From JAOUEA01 sp035550775 (GTDB lineage: Bacteria > Actinomycetota > UBA4738 > HRBIN12): a DNA stretch of 50,119 nucleotides. The stretch is taken from the NCBI GenBank assembly GCA_035550775.1, contig DASZOO010000250.1, positions 1 to 50,119 on the forward strand, given 5' to 3'. Positions 16,176 to 24,350 of the stretch are shown in pieces; position 1 is the first letter of the stretch, and each line of letters starts with the position of its first letter. A program made the position numbers and the translations under genes. The notes under the pieces were generated by a model that saw only the letters and a list, made by a program, of their open reading frames with translations, was not told the DNA's origin and searched no databases.

Positions 16176-19100
16176 ATGGGGTTCGAGCCGGTGGACACGA
16201 CGAGGAGCTTCCCGGAGCTCGAGCGCGAGATCCTCGAGTTCTGGAAGGAGCGAGGCGTCTTCCACCAGTCGCTGGCACAGCGTGAAGGCGCCCCCTTGTG
16301 GGTCTTCTACGAGGGACCGCCGACCGCGAACGGAGCACCAGGGGTGCACCACGTCGAGTCGCGCACGTTCAAGGACGTGTATCCGCGCTACAAGACGATG
16401 ACCGGGCACCTCGTGCCGCGCAAGGGGGGCTGGGACTGCCACGGGCTCCCGGTCGAGCTCGAGGTCGAGAAGGCGATCGGCACCACCGGCAAGCGCGACA
16501 TCGAGGCATTCGGCATCGAGGAGTTCAACCGACGCTGCCGGGAGTCGGTGCGGCGCTACGTCGGCGAGTGGGCGCACATGACCGAGCGCATCGGCTTCTG
16601 GGTCGATCTCGACGACGCGTACTGGACGATGTCGCCCGAGTACGTGGAGTCGGTCTGGTGGTCCCTGAAGTCGTTGTTCGACCGAGGGCTGCTCGAGGAA
16701 GCCGACAAGGTCACGGCGTACTGCCCGAGGTGCGGCACGGCGCTGTCCGACGCTGAGGTCGCGCTCGGCTATCAGACGGTCGACGATCCCAGCGTCTTCC
16801 TGCGGTTCCCGATCGTGAAGGCGGCCGACGACGCGCTCGTCGGAGCATCGCTCGTCGTGTGGACGACGACCCCCTGGACCCTCCCCTCGAACGAGGGCGT
16901 GGCCGTGAACGGCGACGCCGACTACGTCGAGGTTTCGGCCGACGGAGAGCGGTTGATCGTGGGCGCCTCCCTGCGGGAGGCCGTGCTCGGCGACGGCGGC
17001 GAGGTCGTGCGCACGCTCCTCGGATCCGACCTCGTCGACGCGCGATACGAGCCGCCGTACCCGAACGTCGAGGGCGCCCATCGCGTCGTCGCCGGCGCGT
17101 TCGTCGCGATCGACGAGGGCAGCGGCATCGTGCACCTCGCTCCTGCGTTCGGCCCCGATGACCTCGCCGTCGGGCTCGCGAATGGATGGCCCGTGCACAA
17201 GCCGGTCGGCGACGACGGCCGATTCACCGACCTCGCACCGGCGTTCGTGCGCGGCCTGTTCGTCAAGGATGCCGATCCGAAGATCGTCGATGACCTGCGC
17301 GATCGGGGCGTGCTGTTGCGTTCGGAGACCTACGAGCACAACTACCCGTTCTGCTGGCGGTGCCGCACGCCGCTGCTCTACTACGCGCGCACGTCCTGGT
17401 ACGTGCGCACGACACACGTGAAGGACCGCCTGCTCGAGGTGAACGAGCAGGTGAACTGGTTCCCCGACCACATCAAGCGCGGACGCTACGGGAACTGGCT
17501 CGAGAACAACGTGGACTGGGCGCTCTCACGCGAGCGCTATTGGGGCACGCCGTTGCCGATCTGGCGATGCAGCGAGGGCCATCTGCGCGCCGTCGGATCC
17601 CTCGCCGAGCTGGGCGAGCTGACCGGGCGCGACGTGAGCGACGTCGACCCGCACCGGCCGGCGATCGACGAGATCACGTTCCCCTGCCCGAGCTGTGAGC
17701 GGGAAGCTCGCCGGGTGCCCGAGGTGATCGACACGTGGTACGACTCCGGCGCGATGCCGTTCGCGCAGTGGGGGTATCACCCCGAGCTCCGCCGCGGCGT
17801 CGAGGAGTTCGAGCGGCACTTCCCCGCCGACTTCATCTCCGAGGCGATCGACCAGACGCGCGGGTGGTTCTACACGCTGATGGCCGAGGGCGTGCTGCAC
17901 TTCGACGCCGCCGCCTACGACAACGTCGTGTGCCTCGGACACATCATCGCGGCCGACGGCCGGAAGATGTCGAAGTCGCTCGGCAACATGTTCGACCCGT
18001 GGGAGGCGCTCGACCGCCAGGGGGCCGACGCCCTGCGATGGTTCATGATCACGAACGGCTCGCCGTGGGCGTCTCGCCGCATCGGACACGAGGTGCTCGA
18101 CGACGTGCTCCGGCGGTTCCTGCTCACGCTGCGCCACGTGCACGCGTTCTTCGTGACCTACGCGACCGCCGACGGCTTCGATCCGGGGTCCACCCCTCCC
18201 CCGGTGGCGGAGCGATCCCTGCTCGACCGGTGGATCCTGTCCCAGCTCGCGCGGACGGTCCGGACGGCCCGCGACGGCCTCGATGCCTACGACGCGACCG
18301 CCGCGGGCCGTCGCATCGAGCGGTTCGTGGAGGATCTCTCCAACTGGTACGTGCGCCGGTCGCGCCGCCGCTTCTGGAACCCGGGGGGCGAGGCAGCCGG
18401 CGACGCCGCGGCCGCGTTCCACACGCTGTACGAGTGCCTGGTCACCGTCGCGACGCTGCTCGCGCCCTTCACCCCGTTCGTCGCCGAGGTGCTGTGGCGG
18501 AGCCTCGCCGCCGGTCGCGGGGACAGACCCGCATCGGTGCATCTAGCCGACTACCCGGTGCCCGACGAGCACGCGATCGACGACGACCTCGACGCGGCCA
18601 TGGGAGCCGCCCGAACGATCGTGAGCCTCGGTCGCACCGTGCGGACGGAGACGAAGACCCGGGTCCGCCAGCCGCTGTCGGAGGCGGTCGTGCATCTGCC
18701 GGGAAGCCACGAAGGGCTCGAACCACTGATGGACGTCGTGGCCGATGAGCTCAACGTGCACCGGGTCGTGTTCGCCGAGTCCGCCGAGTCGTTCGGGCGA
18801 TGGCACGCCAAGCCGAGCTTCCGCTCGCTCGGCCCGAAGCTGGGCTCCCGCGTCCGGGAGGTCGCGGCGGCGCTCGCGAACGACGACGGTTCCCTGGCAT
18901 CCGAGCTCGCGCGGGGCGGGGCGGTCGACGTGCCCACCTCGTCGGGCGACGTCACGCTCGGCCCCGACGACGTGGAGCTGTCGCAGGACGTGCGGGAAGG
19001 CTGGGGCGTCGCGAGCGACGGCGGCATCACGCTCGCGCTCGACCTGCACCTGACCGACGAGCTCCGCAGCGAGGGCACCGCGAGGGAGCTGATCCGGGCG

Positions 19101-19343
19101 ATCCAGGAAGCACGCCGGTCGGCCGGGCTCGAGGTCACCGACCGCATCCAGCTCGGCGTGGAGGCCGGGCCGGCGGTCGCCGGGGCGCTCATGAGCCACC
19201 ACGACGCGATCGCGGCGGAGACGCTGGCGGTCGACGTGATCCACGGCGAGGTCGAGGGGCCGTCCGTCGAGGCCTCGATCGAGGGCGAGACGGTTCGGAT
19301 CAGCGTGCGGCGGGCGGGCTACGCCGCGCCCGCACGCGCCTGA
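16176..19343 (+). CDS. ileS: Isoleucyl-tRNA synthetase, type 2, with a GVHH active-site motif
   Basis: Charges tRNA-Ile with isoleucine and edits valine. 1055 residues, long as in type-2 (eukaryote-like) IleRS. The first class I signature, in PPTANGAPGVHHVESR, reads GVHH at residues 56-59 instead of HxGH. KMSKS is at 597-601. The editing domain (about 180-380) has WTTTPWTLPSNEGVAV; metal-binding-like CWRC and CPSC motifs follow. RGWFYTLMAEG and the C-terminal anticodon-binding region are intact. The ATG at 16176 follows a GAGGAGGA sequence by about eight bases; an adjacent GTG at 16173 is less well placed. It is controlled by the T-box leader. Type-2 enzymes are generally less sensitive to mupirocin. 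Confidence 0.96.
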   Translation: MGFEPVDTTRSFPELEREILEFWKERGVFHQSLAQREGAPLWVFYEGPPTANGAPGVHHVESRTFKDVYPRYKTMTGHLVPRKGGWDCHGLPVELEVEKAIGTTGKRDIEAFGIEEFNRRCRESVRRYVGEWAHMTERIGFWVDLDDAYWTMSPEYVESVWWSLKSLFDRGLLEEADKVTAYCPRCGTALSDAEVALGYQTVDDPSVFLRFPIVKAADDALVGASLVVWTTTPWTLPSNEGVAVNGDADYVEVSADGERLIVGASLREAVLGDGGEVVRTLLGSDLVDARYEPPYPNVEGAHRVVAGAFVAIDEGSGIVHLAPAFGPDDLAVGLANGWPVHKPVGDDGRFTDLAPAFVRGLFVKDADPKIVDDLRDRGVLLRSETYEHNYPFCWRCRTPLLYYARTSWYVRTTHVKDRLLEVNEQVNWFPDHIKRGRYGNWLENNVDWALSRERYWGTPLPIWRCSEGHLRAVGSLAELGELTGRDVSDVDPHRPAIDEITFPCPSCEREARRVPEVIDTWYDSGAMPFAQWGYHPELRRGVEEFERHFPADFISEAIDQTRGWFYTLMAEGVLHFDAAAYDNVVCLGHIIAADGRKMSKSLGNMFDPWEALDRQGADALRWFMITNGSPWASRRIGHEVLDDVLRRFLLTLRHVHAFFVTYATADGFDPGSTPPPVAERSLLDRWILSQLARTVRTARDGLDAYDATAAGRRIERFVEDLSNWYVRRSRRRFWNPGGEAAGDAAAAFHTLYECLVTVATLLAPFTPFVAEVLWRSLAAGRGDRPASVHLADYPVPDEHAIDDDLDAAMGAARTIVSLGRTVRTETKTRVRQPLSEAVVHLPGSHEGLEPLMDVVADELNVHRVVFAESAESFGRWHAKPSFRSLGPKLGSRVREVAAALANDDGSLASELARGGAVDVPTSSGDVTLGPDDVELSQDVREGWGVASDGGITLALDLHLTDELRSEGTARELIRAIQEARRSAGLEVTDRIQLGVEAGPAVAGALMSHHDAIAAETLAVDVIHGEVEGPSVEASIEGETVRISVRRAGYAAPARA

Positions 19344-19533
19344 CGGTCCCGTCGACCCACGCGGCGATCGCCAGCACGCCGGCGACGGCCGACACGCCGA
19401 CGAGCGTCGCCCCCGGCTCGATCGCCAGGCCCGCGGCCAGGGTCAGCAGGCAGACCGCGCCCAGCACGAGCGCCGCCAGGTAGCGGCCGGCGACGTCGCG
19501 CCCGTACCTCGCCGCCTCGAGCCTCCGGGTCAG
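19300..19533 (-). CDS. Possible small two-helix membrane protein downstream of divIVA
   Basis: A 77-codon reading frame overlapping the divIVA stop (CTGA) and ending antisense to the last 44 bases of ileS. It encodes a basic N-terminus (LTRRLEAARYGRDVAGRY), two hydrophobic helices (LAALVLGAVCLLTLAAGLA and LVGVSAVAGVLAIAAW) and a basic tail (VRRVRARR), a coherent small membrane protein. No ATG, GTG or TTG occurs before the first helix, so a CTG at 19533, preceded by GGGGCGAGGA, would have to be the start. The next option, GTG inside the first helix, gives about 52 residues. Family unknown. It could be a chance frame. Confidence 0.35.
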   Translation of the reverse strand: MTRRLEAARYGRDVAGRYLAALVLGAVCLLTLAAGLAIEPGATLVGVSAVAGVLAIAAWVDGTVRRVRARRSPPAAR

Positions 19534-20315
19534 TCCTCGCCCCAGAAGAGGTCGCGAAGCGAGCGGTCGCTCTCGGGATCGCCGTCGCTCCGGGTCGCCC
19601 CTGCGGTGGCAGGCTCCTCGATGCGGACCGTGTCCTCGCCCTCGGGCAGGCGCACCGCCGGCTGTGGGGCATGCTTCGAGGCTTCCTCGGCCGCCGGCTC
19701 CCCCGCGGTGGCGGGCTCGGTCGTTCCCTCGGGCGATGTCTCGCCCTTGCGGCTCTCGATCCGAGTCGTAGCCGGCTTGGTGGCGGCGTCGGGACGCTTC
19801 TCAGGCGGGGGGGCGCTCTCGGTCGACGCGGGAACGGCAGGGGCACGGCGGGAGGACCTCGCCATGTCCTTGACCGTCTCGGCATGCTCCTGCACGAGCC
19901 CGGCGAGCGACTGCAGGAACGCTCGCTCCCGAACGATGAAGGCGTTGACCCCGGCCCGGTCCTGGGACCCGCCCGCACCGGCCGCAGCGCCGGTCCCCGC
20001 CGCGCGGGCTTCGGCCGTGATGCGAGCCGCCTCTGCCCTCGCCCTGGCGATGATCTCGTCCGCCTGCCTGGAGACGTCGTCGAGGTCGGGCGAGCCCAGG
20101 ACCGGCGCGGCGCCGCCGGCGGCACGGAGCCGGTCGATCTCGGCGGACAGCGACGTGAACGTGTCCGTGATCTGGTCGAGGAACTCGTCGACGTCGCGCA
20201 TCTTGTAGCCCCCGAAGCGCGAGACGCGGAACTCCTTCTGCTGGATGTCCATCGGCGTCAGCCGTGACGATGCCGTCGCGGGCGCCGTACCCGTGGTCTT
20301 GTCCTTCTTCCCCAT
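19530..20315 (-). CDS. divIVA: DivIVA-domain protein (Wag31-like)
   Basis: 261 residues. The N-terminal DivIVA domain (about residues 19-66) reads LTPMDIQQKEFRVSRF then GGYKMRDVDEFLDQITDTFTSL, followed by coiled coil to about 165 and then a long Ala/Pro/Glu-rich, probably disordered tail ending in DRSLRDLFWGED. DivIVA proteins bind curved membrane at poles and septa; in actinobacteria they direct polar growth. The gene lies last in the dcw region after yggT, the usual place for wag31. The ATG is at 20315. The short coiled coil and long acidic tail differ from mycobacterial Wag31, so a role in polar elongation should not be taken for granted. Confidence 0.88.
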   Translation of the reverse strand: MGKKDKTTGTAPATASSRLTPMDIQQKEFRVSRFGGYKMRDVDEFLDQITDTFTSLSAEIDRLRAAGGAAPVLGSPDLDDVSRQADEIIARARAEAARITAEARAAGTGAAAGAGGSQDRAGVNAFIVRERAFLQSLAGLVQEHAETVKDMARSSRRAPAVPASTESAPPPEKRPDAATKPATTRIESRKGETSPEGTTEPATAGEPAAEEASKHAPQPAVRLPEGEDTVRIEEPATAGATRSDGDPESDRSLRDLFWGED

Positions 20316-20328
20316 GAACCCCTCCTCG

Positions 20329-20586
20329 TCAGCACAACGCCGTCCGCAGCACGAAGATGATGATGAACGCCACCACGACCGAGAGGTCGAACATTCCGGC
20401 CGGGGGAAGGATGCGACGCAGCGCGCGCAACGGTGGTTCGGTCACGTCGTACAACAGGTCGTAGGCCGATCGTAGCGGACCGGTGGCCGGTGGGCGCCAC
20501 CCCGCGAGCTGGATCCAGCTCAAGATGACCCGCACCAACAGGATCACCGAGATGAGCGTGAGCGCGAGGCAGACGAGCCGGATCAT
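20329..20586 (-). CDS. yggT: YggT-family membrane protein
   Basis: 85 residues with two hydrophobic helices (LVCLALTLISVILLVRVILSW and LSVVVAFIIIFVLRTALC) flanking the conserved loop YDLLYDVTEPPLRALRRILPP. Present next to sepF in most actinobacteria and in cyanobacteria and plastids; linked to division and to membrane organisation, but without an assigned biochemical function. ATG at 20586. It ends 13 bp before divIVA. Confidence 0.93.
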   Translation of the reverse strand: MIRLVCLALTLISVILLVRVILSWIQLAGWRPPATGPLRSAYDLLYDVTEPPLRALRRILPPAGMFDLSVVVAFIIIFVLRTALC

Positions 20587-20641
20587 CGGGTCGAGAGGCT
20601 AACAGCAGGGCTGCGCCCGAGGTGCCGGGGCGGGCCGCCGC

Positions 20642-21112
20642 TCAGAACTGGTTGTAGAAGCCCGTGCCGGCCAGGCGTTCCCGTTCCTCGGCCGAGACCT
20701 CGACGTCGGCGGGGCTCAGCAGGTACACGCGATTGGCGACGAGCTCGATCTTGCCGTCGAGCCCGTAGACGAGCCCGCTCGCGAAGTCGACGAGACGACG
20801 GGCGATCGCGTCCTCGGTGGCTTGCAGGTTCATGATCACGGCCGTGCCGTCCTTGAAGCGATCGGCGACCTCGCGCGCCTCGTTGAAGCGCTTGGGCTCG
20901 GACTTGTGGATCGCGCTCGCCCCCGCGGACACCGGCCTCGGCGAGGCGATCGTGCGCACCACACCCTCGGCCTCGGCGGACACCTCTCGCACGGCCTGCG
21001 GCCGCATGCGACGCACCGGCGCAGGCTCGGCCTCGGGCATGTCGTCGACGAAGTCCTCCTCTTCCTCGACGAGCCCCAGGTAGTTCAGGGTCTTCTTCCA
21101 CACGCCGGCCAT
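20642..21112 (-). CDS. sepF: Cell division protein SepF
   Basis: Membrane anchor for FtsZ in bacteria that lack FtsA. 156 residues: an N-terminal amphipathic segment (MAGVWKKTLNYLGL), an acidic/proline linker, then the SepF core (about residues 65-150) with PKRFNEAREVADRF, VIMNLQ and RRLVDFASGLVYGLDG. No ftsA is present in the window, consistent with SepF being the FtsZ tether. The FtsZ tail (DIPDFLKS) is the segment SepF binds. ATG at 21112, 40 bp after yggS. Confidence 0.96.
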   Translation of the reverse strand: MAGVWKKTLNYLGLVEEEEDFVDDMPEAEPAPVRRMRPQAVREVSAEAEGVVRTIASPRPVSAGASAIHKSEPKRFNEAREVADRFKDGTAVIMNLQATEDAIARRLVDFASGLVYGLDGKIELVANRVYLLSPADVEVSAEERERLAGTGFYNQF

Positions 21113-21152
21113 CTCCGTTCCTCTCGTGTCCTCGGCCGTGACCCGGCGTCGC

Positions 21153-21851
21153 TCACCGCTCGCCCGCCGGCCCTCTCGGGCCGAACAACGCCGTTCCGAT
21201 GCGCACCATCGTAGCGCCTTCCTCTACTGCAGCCTCGTAATCCAACGACATCCCCATGCTCAAGTCCACCACGTCGGGGTGGTTCTCCCGAACGACATCC
21301 CGCAGCTCCCGGAGCTTCCGGAACCACGGACGGGCGTCCTCGGCCGTGGTGCCGAGCGGCGGGATCGTCATCAAGCCACGGAGACGCAGCCCCTCGAGGC
21401 CGGCCGCGTGGTGGGCGACCGCACCGACCTCGTCGGGCGCCACACCGGTTCGCGAGCCGGTGAAGTCCACCTCGATCAGGGTCTCGAGCACCCGGCCGGC
21501 CGAGGCGGCGCGTCGAGCCAGGCGTTCGGTGGCCCGTCCTCCCGAGAGCGTCTCCACCACGTCGGCGAGGGCCGCGACGTGCTGCGCGGTGTTCGACTGC
21601 AGGGCCCCGATGTAGTGCCATCGAGCGCCGGGGACCAGGTCGTGCACCTGGCGCAGCTCCCGCACGTAGTTCTCGCCGATCGCCGTGACGCCGGCCGCGA
21701 CCACCCAACGGATCGGCTCGGCCGGCTGCGTCTTCGCCGCCGCCACCACCACGACCGAGGACGGGTCGCGCTCCGATCGTTCGCAGGCTCGACCGATCCG
21801 GTCCCTGATCGACGCGAGGTTGTGCAGGACCTCGTCGCGGCTGCCGTGCAT
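21153..21851 (-). CDS. yggS: YggS-family PLP homeostasis protein
   Basis: Pyridoxal-phosphate-binding protein of the YggS/PROSC family; it has no known enzymatic turnover and acts in vitamin B6 and amino-acid homeostasis. 232 residues. The PLP lysine is in VVAAAKTQP, followed by IGENYVRELRQ, WHYIGALQSNTA, and SMGMSLDYEAAVEEGATMVRIGTALFG. ATG at 21851. Its place between ftsZ and sepF is standard, although the pgeF (laccase-like) gene that often comes before it is missing here. Confidence 0.94.
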   Translation of the reverse strand: MHGSRDEVLHNLASIRDRIGRACERSERDPSSVVVVAAAKTQPAEPIRWVVAAGVTAIGENYVRELRQVHDLVPGARWHYIGALQSNTAQHVAALADVVETLSGGRATERLARRAASAGRVLETLIEVDFTGSRTGVAPDEVGAVAHHAAGLEGLRLRGLMTIPPLGTTAEDARPWFRKLRELRDVVRENHPDVVDLSMGMSLDYEAAVEEGATMVRIGTALFGPRGPAGER

Positions 21852-21916
21852 GCCCACATCGTGACACGACGCCGACCGAGATCCCGGCTCGCACGGAGCG
21901 GCTCCGAACGAAGAAC

Positions 21917-21988
21917 GGGGGCGGGGAGGTCTCTCGGCCAAGAGGCGGGGGAAGGGCGCCTCCTCGCGTGGGATACCTCCCCGCCCCC
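21917..21988 (-). repeat. GC-rich inverted repeat between ftsZ and yggS
   Basis: A perfect 14-bp inverted repeat, 21917-21930 with 21975-21988, encloses 44 bases that include further G/C-rich complementarity. On the minus strand it lies 37 bp after the ftsZ stop and 65 bp before yggS. It could lower read-through from ftsZ or stabilise its message. The bases just after the right arm are GTTCTTCGTT, only mildly T-rich, so a terminator call is uncertain. Confidence 0.5.
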
Positions 21989-22025
21989 GCGCCCGCGAGG
22001 GCCGCGCGGAGCGAGGCTCTGCTCG

Positions 22026-23198
22026 TCAGCTCTTCAAGAAGTCCGGGATGTCGAGATCCTCCTCGGCGTCGAACGACACCGACGGCTGCGGTTCCTGCTC
22101 GCCCGTGATGAAGACGTCGGCCTCCTCGTCGGTCTCGTCGACCAGGATCGACGGGAGCGAACCGGGCCCCTCCTCACCCTCGGTGCGGACGGGCTCTTCG
22201 AGCAGCCGAGACAGCCGCGACTCGAACTGGTTGCCTCCGGCCGCGGCCGGGGCCACCTTGTCGAACCCGGCGGCCACGACGGTCACGCGGACCTCCTCGC
22301 CCAGCGCGTCGTCGACGACCGCGCCGAAGATGATGTTGGCGTCGGGGTGGGCGACCTTGGTGATCGCGTCGGCCGCCTGGTTGACCTCGTGCAGCGTGAG
22401 GTCGGTCGGTCCCGCGATCGACAGCAGCACGCCCTTGGCGCCGTCGATCGAGCTCTCGAGCAGGGGCGAGCTGATCGCGGCCTTCGACGCCTCGGTCGCT
22501 CGGTCGGCTCCCGACCCCAGGCCGATGCCCATCAGCGCCGATCCGGCGCCCGACATGACCGACTTGACGTCGGCGAAGTCGAGGTTGATCAGTCCCGGGG
22601 TCGTGATGAGCGACGTGATGCCATCGACCCCCTGGAACAGCACCTGATCGGCCATGCGGAAGGCCTCGACCATCGGCATGTTGGGGTCGGCCACCTGCAG
22701 CAGTCGATCGTTCGGCACCACGATGAGCGTGTCGACCGCCTTCTTGAGCTCGGTGATGCCGAGGTCGGCCTGGGTGGCGCGCTTGCGCCCCTCGAAGCCG
22801 AACGGTCGAGTCACGACGCCGATCGTCAGCGCGCCCAGGCCCCGGGCGACCTCGGCGACCACGGGCGCGCCGCCGGTGCCGGTGCCGCCGCCTTCTCCGG
22901 CGGTGATGAAGACCATGTCGGCGCCCTTGAGGATCTCCTCGATCTCGTCGGCGTGCTCGGTGGAGGCGTTCTTGCCCACCTCGGGATCGGAGCCGGCCCC
23001 CAGACCCCGGGTCGTCTCACGTCCGATGTCGAGCTTCACCTCCGCGTCGGACATGAGCAGGGTCTGCGCATCGGTGTTGACGGCGATGAACTCGACGCCC
23101 CGCAAACCTGCCTCGATCATGCGGTTCACCGCGTTCACGCCGCCGCCACCGATGCCGACCACCTTGATGACGGCGAGGTAGTTCTGGGGAACGTCCAT
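22026..23198 (-). CDS. ftsZ: Cell division GTPase FtsZ
   Basis: Tubulin-like GTPase that forms the Z-ring. 390 residues. The nucleotide-binding loop is GIGGGGVNAVNRM (15-27), the tubulin signature GGGTGTG is at 103-109, the T7 synergy loop is NLDFADVKSVM, and the conserved C-terminal peptide is DIPDFLKS. The ATG at 23198 is preceded by GGAGGAAGG; an in-frame GTG six codons upstream overlaps that sequence and is unlikely. It follows ftsQ after a 198-bp gap that holds its own promoter-like region, so it is probably transcribed separately as well as with the cluster. Confidence 0.98.
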   Translation of the reverse strand: MDVPQNYLAVIKVVGIGGGGVNAVNRMIEAGLRGVEFIAVNTDAQTLLMSDAEVKLDIGRETTRGLGAGSDPEVGKNASTEHADEIEEILKGADMVFITAGEGGGTGTGGAPVVAEVARGLGALTIGVVTRPFGFEGRKRATQADLGITELKKAVDTLIVVPNDRLLQVADPNMPMVEAFRMADQVLFQGVDGITSLITTPGLINLDFADVKSVMSGAGSALMGIGLGSGADRATEASKAAISSPLLESSIDGAKGVLLSIAGPTDLTLHEVNQAADAITKVAHPDANIIFGAVVDDALGEEVRVTVVAAGFDKVAPAAAGGNQFESRLSRLLEEPVRTEGEEGPGSLPSILVDETDEEADVFITGEQEPQPSVSFDAEEDLDIPDFLKS

Positions 23199-23264
23199 CT
23201 CTCTGCCTTCCTCCACGGGCCCCGGCCCGGTCTACCTGGGGAAATTCGCAACCGTCGACGCCCA

Positions 23265-23348
23265 ACGATAACCGTCAACTATACGGTTATTGTCATATGT
23301 ACATGACGTAGAGTTGAGGAACGTACTAAGGATCCGCAGGTCCGTCAA
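23265..23348 (-). promoter_or_regulatory. ftsZ control region: two promoter-like sequences and nested dyads
   Basis: An AT-rich island in the otherwise GC-rich gap before ftsZ. A perfect dyad, ATAACCGT and ACGGTTAT (arms 23268-23275 and 23283-23290, 7-bp spacer), sits in the 20-bp spacer between ATGACA (23291-23296, 5/6 match to the -35 consensus) and TATCGT (23265-23270) read on the minus strand. A second dyad, GTCAT/ATGAC, lies at 23292-23307. A second promoter-like pair, TTGACG (23343-23348) and TACGTT (23320-23325), has a 17-bp spacer. The first arrangement resembles promoters activated by MerR proteins. Transcription would start about 60 bp before the ftsZ ATG. Confidence 0.55.
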
Positions 23349-23396
23349 GTCGAGGGTTGGTCGCGATTGCCCTCGCTGATGACAGTTTCCCCGACC

Positions 23397-24350
23397 TCAG
23401 GGAGAGGGAGAAGGCGACTGCTTCTCGTCCGGCTCTTGGGCCTCCCGCGCCGTCCGCGCGGTCGATCCCTGGTCCGCGGATGGATCGGGCCCGATCGCGA
23501 TCGGCTGCGAGCCGACGAACCGGGCCGTCGGTGCCGACGCCGAGGAGACGTCCACCGACAGCAGCGACTCCCCTCGTTCCTCGGCGTAGTCCAGGATCGC
23601 CCGCAACGCCTGGGCCTTCGCCGTGGCTTCCACGAGGCCCCCGTACCTGACCGCGACGTCGTCGTCGACCACGAGCGTCACCTGGTCGTCGGGCGAGACG
23701 GTGACCGAGTCCACCCGGGCGCGCAACGCGGGAGCCATCGCCTCCACGACCGATCCGGCGATCGAGATCCTCGCCTGGTCGAGGGACCCTCCCGGCGCAG
23801 GCACCACCTGCGGCAGGTCGATCGTGCGAGCAGCCCGCCCGAGCACCGTGCCGTCCTCGGCGACCAGCCGCCGATCTCCTGCCGAGCCGACCACCATCAC
23901 CGGGCGCCGTTCCCGAACCGTGATCGTGATCGTGCCGGGCAGGCTTGTGTCGACGCTCGCGTCGAGGATCCACGGCTCGGCCCGCAGCCGCGCCTCGGCG
24001 GCGGCGACATCCAGATGGAACACGTTGGTCCCGGCCTCGACCCCTGCGAGCCGCATCACCCGGCGAGCGCCGAGGCGTGTCTCACCCTCGACCTCGATGA
24101 CCCTCGCGCCGAGGATCGAGGTGTAGCTCAGGGCGACGCTTCCCGTCACGAGGACGACGACGGCGACGCCCAGGATCGCCCACGGCCGCAGGCGACGCCG
24201 GCGCGCCTCGTCGATCCGCAGGACCGAGGACGTCTCTGGCCGTGAGGGTCCAGCCGCGGCCGGCGCGTCGCTCTCGACGGCCTCGAGCACGACCGCCGCC
24301 TCAGCCTCGAGCTCCTCGACGGGCGAGCCCGCGGTCTCATCGGGTGACAC
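23397..24350 (-). CDS. ftsQ: Cell division protein FtsQ
   Basis: Bitopic divisome protein linking FtsL/FtsB to septal synthesis. 317 residues: a cytoplasmic region (1-57), a membrane helix (WAILGVAVVVLVTGSVAL, about 57-74), then a POTRA domain (IEVEGETRLGARRVMRLAGVEAGTNVFHLD) and the FtsQ domain (PWILDASVDTSLPGTITITVRERRPV). The last 35 residues are Ser/Pro/Glu-rich. The start is a GTG at 24350 that overlaps murB by 14 nt; an ATG at 24340 is in another frame. Confidence 0.93.
   Translation of the reverse strand: MSPDETAGSPVEELEAEAAVVLEAVESDAPAAAGPSRPETSSVLRIDEARRRRLRPWAILGVAVVVLVTGSVALSYTSILGARVIEVEGETRLGARRVMRLAGVEAGTNVFHLDVAAAEARLRAEPWILDASVDTSLPGTITITVRERRPVMVVGSAGDRRLVAEDGTVLGRAARTIDLPQVVPAPGGSLDQARISIAGSVVEAMAPALRARVDSVTVSPDDQVTLVVDDDVAVRYGGLVEATAKAQALRAILDYAEERGESLLSVDVSSASAPTARFVGSQPIAIGPDPSADQGSTARTAREAQEPDEKQSPSPSP

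Noticed and set aside
23273..23285. TATAGT (minus strand) as the ftsZ -10
   Set aside because: It is a good -10 by itself but no -35-like sequence lies 16-18 bp upstream; the dyad-spacer arrangement and the TTGACG-17-TACGTT pair are better.
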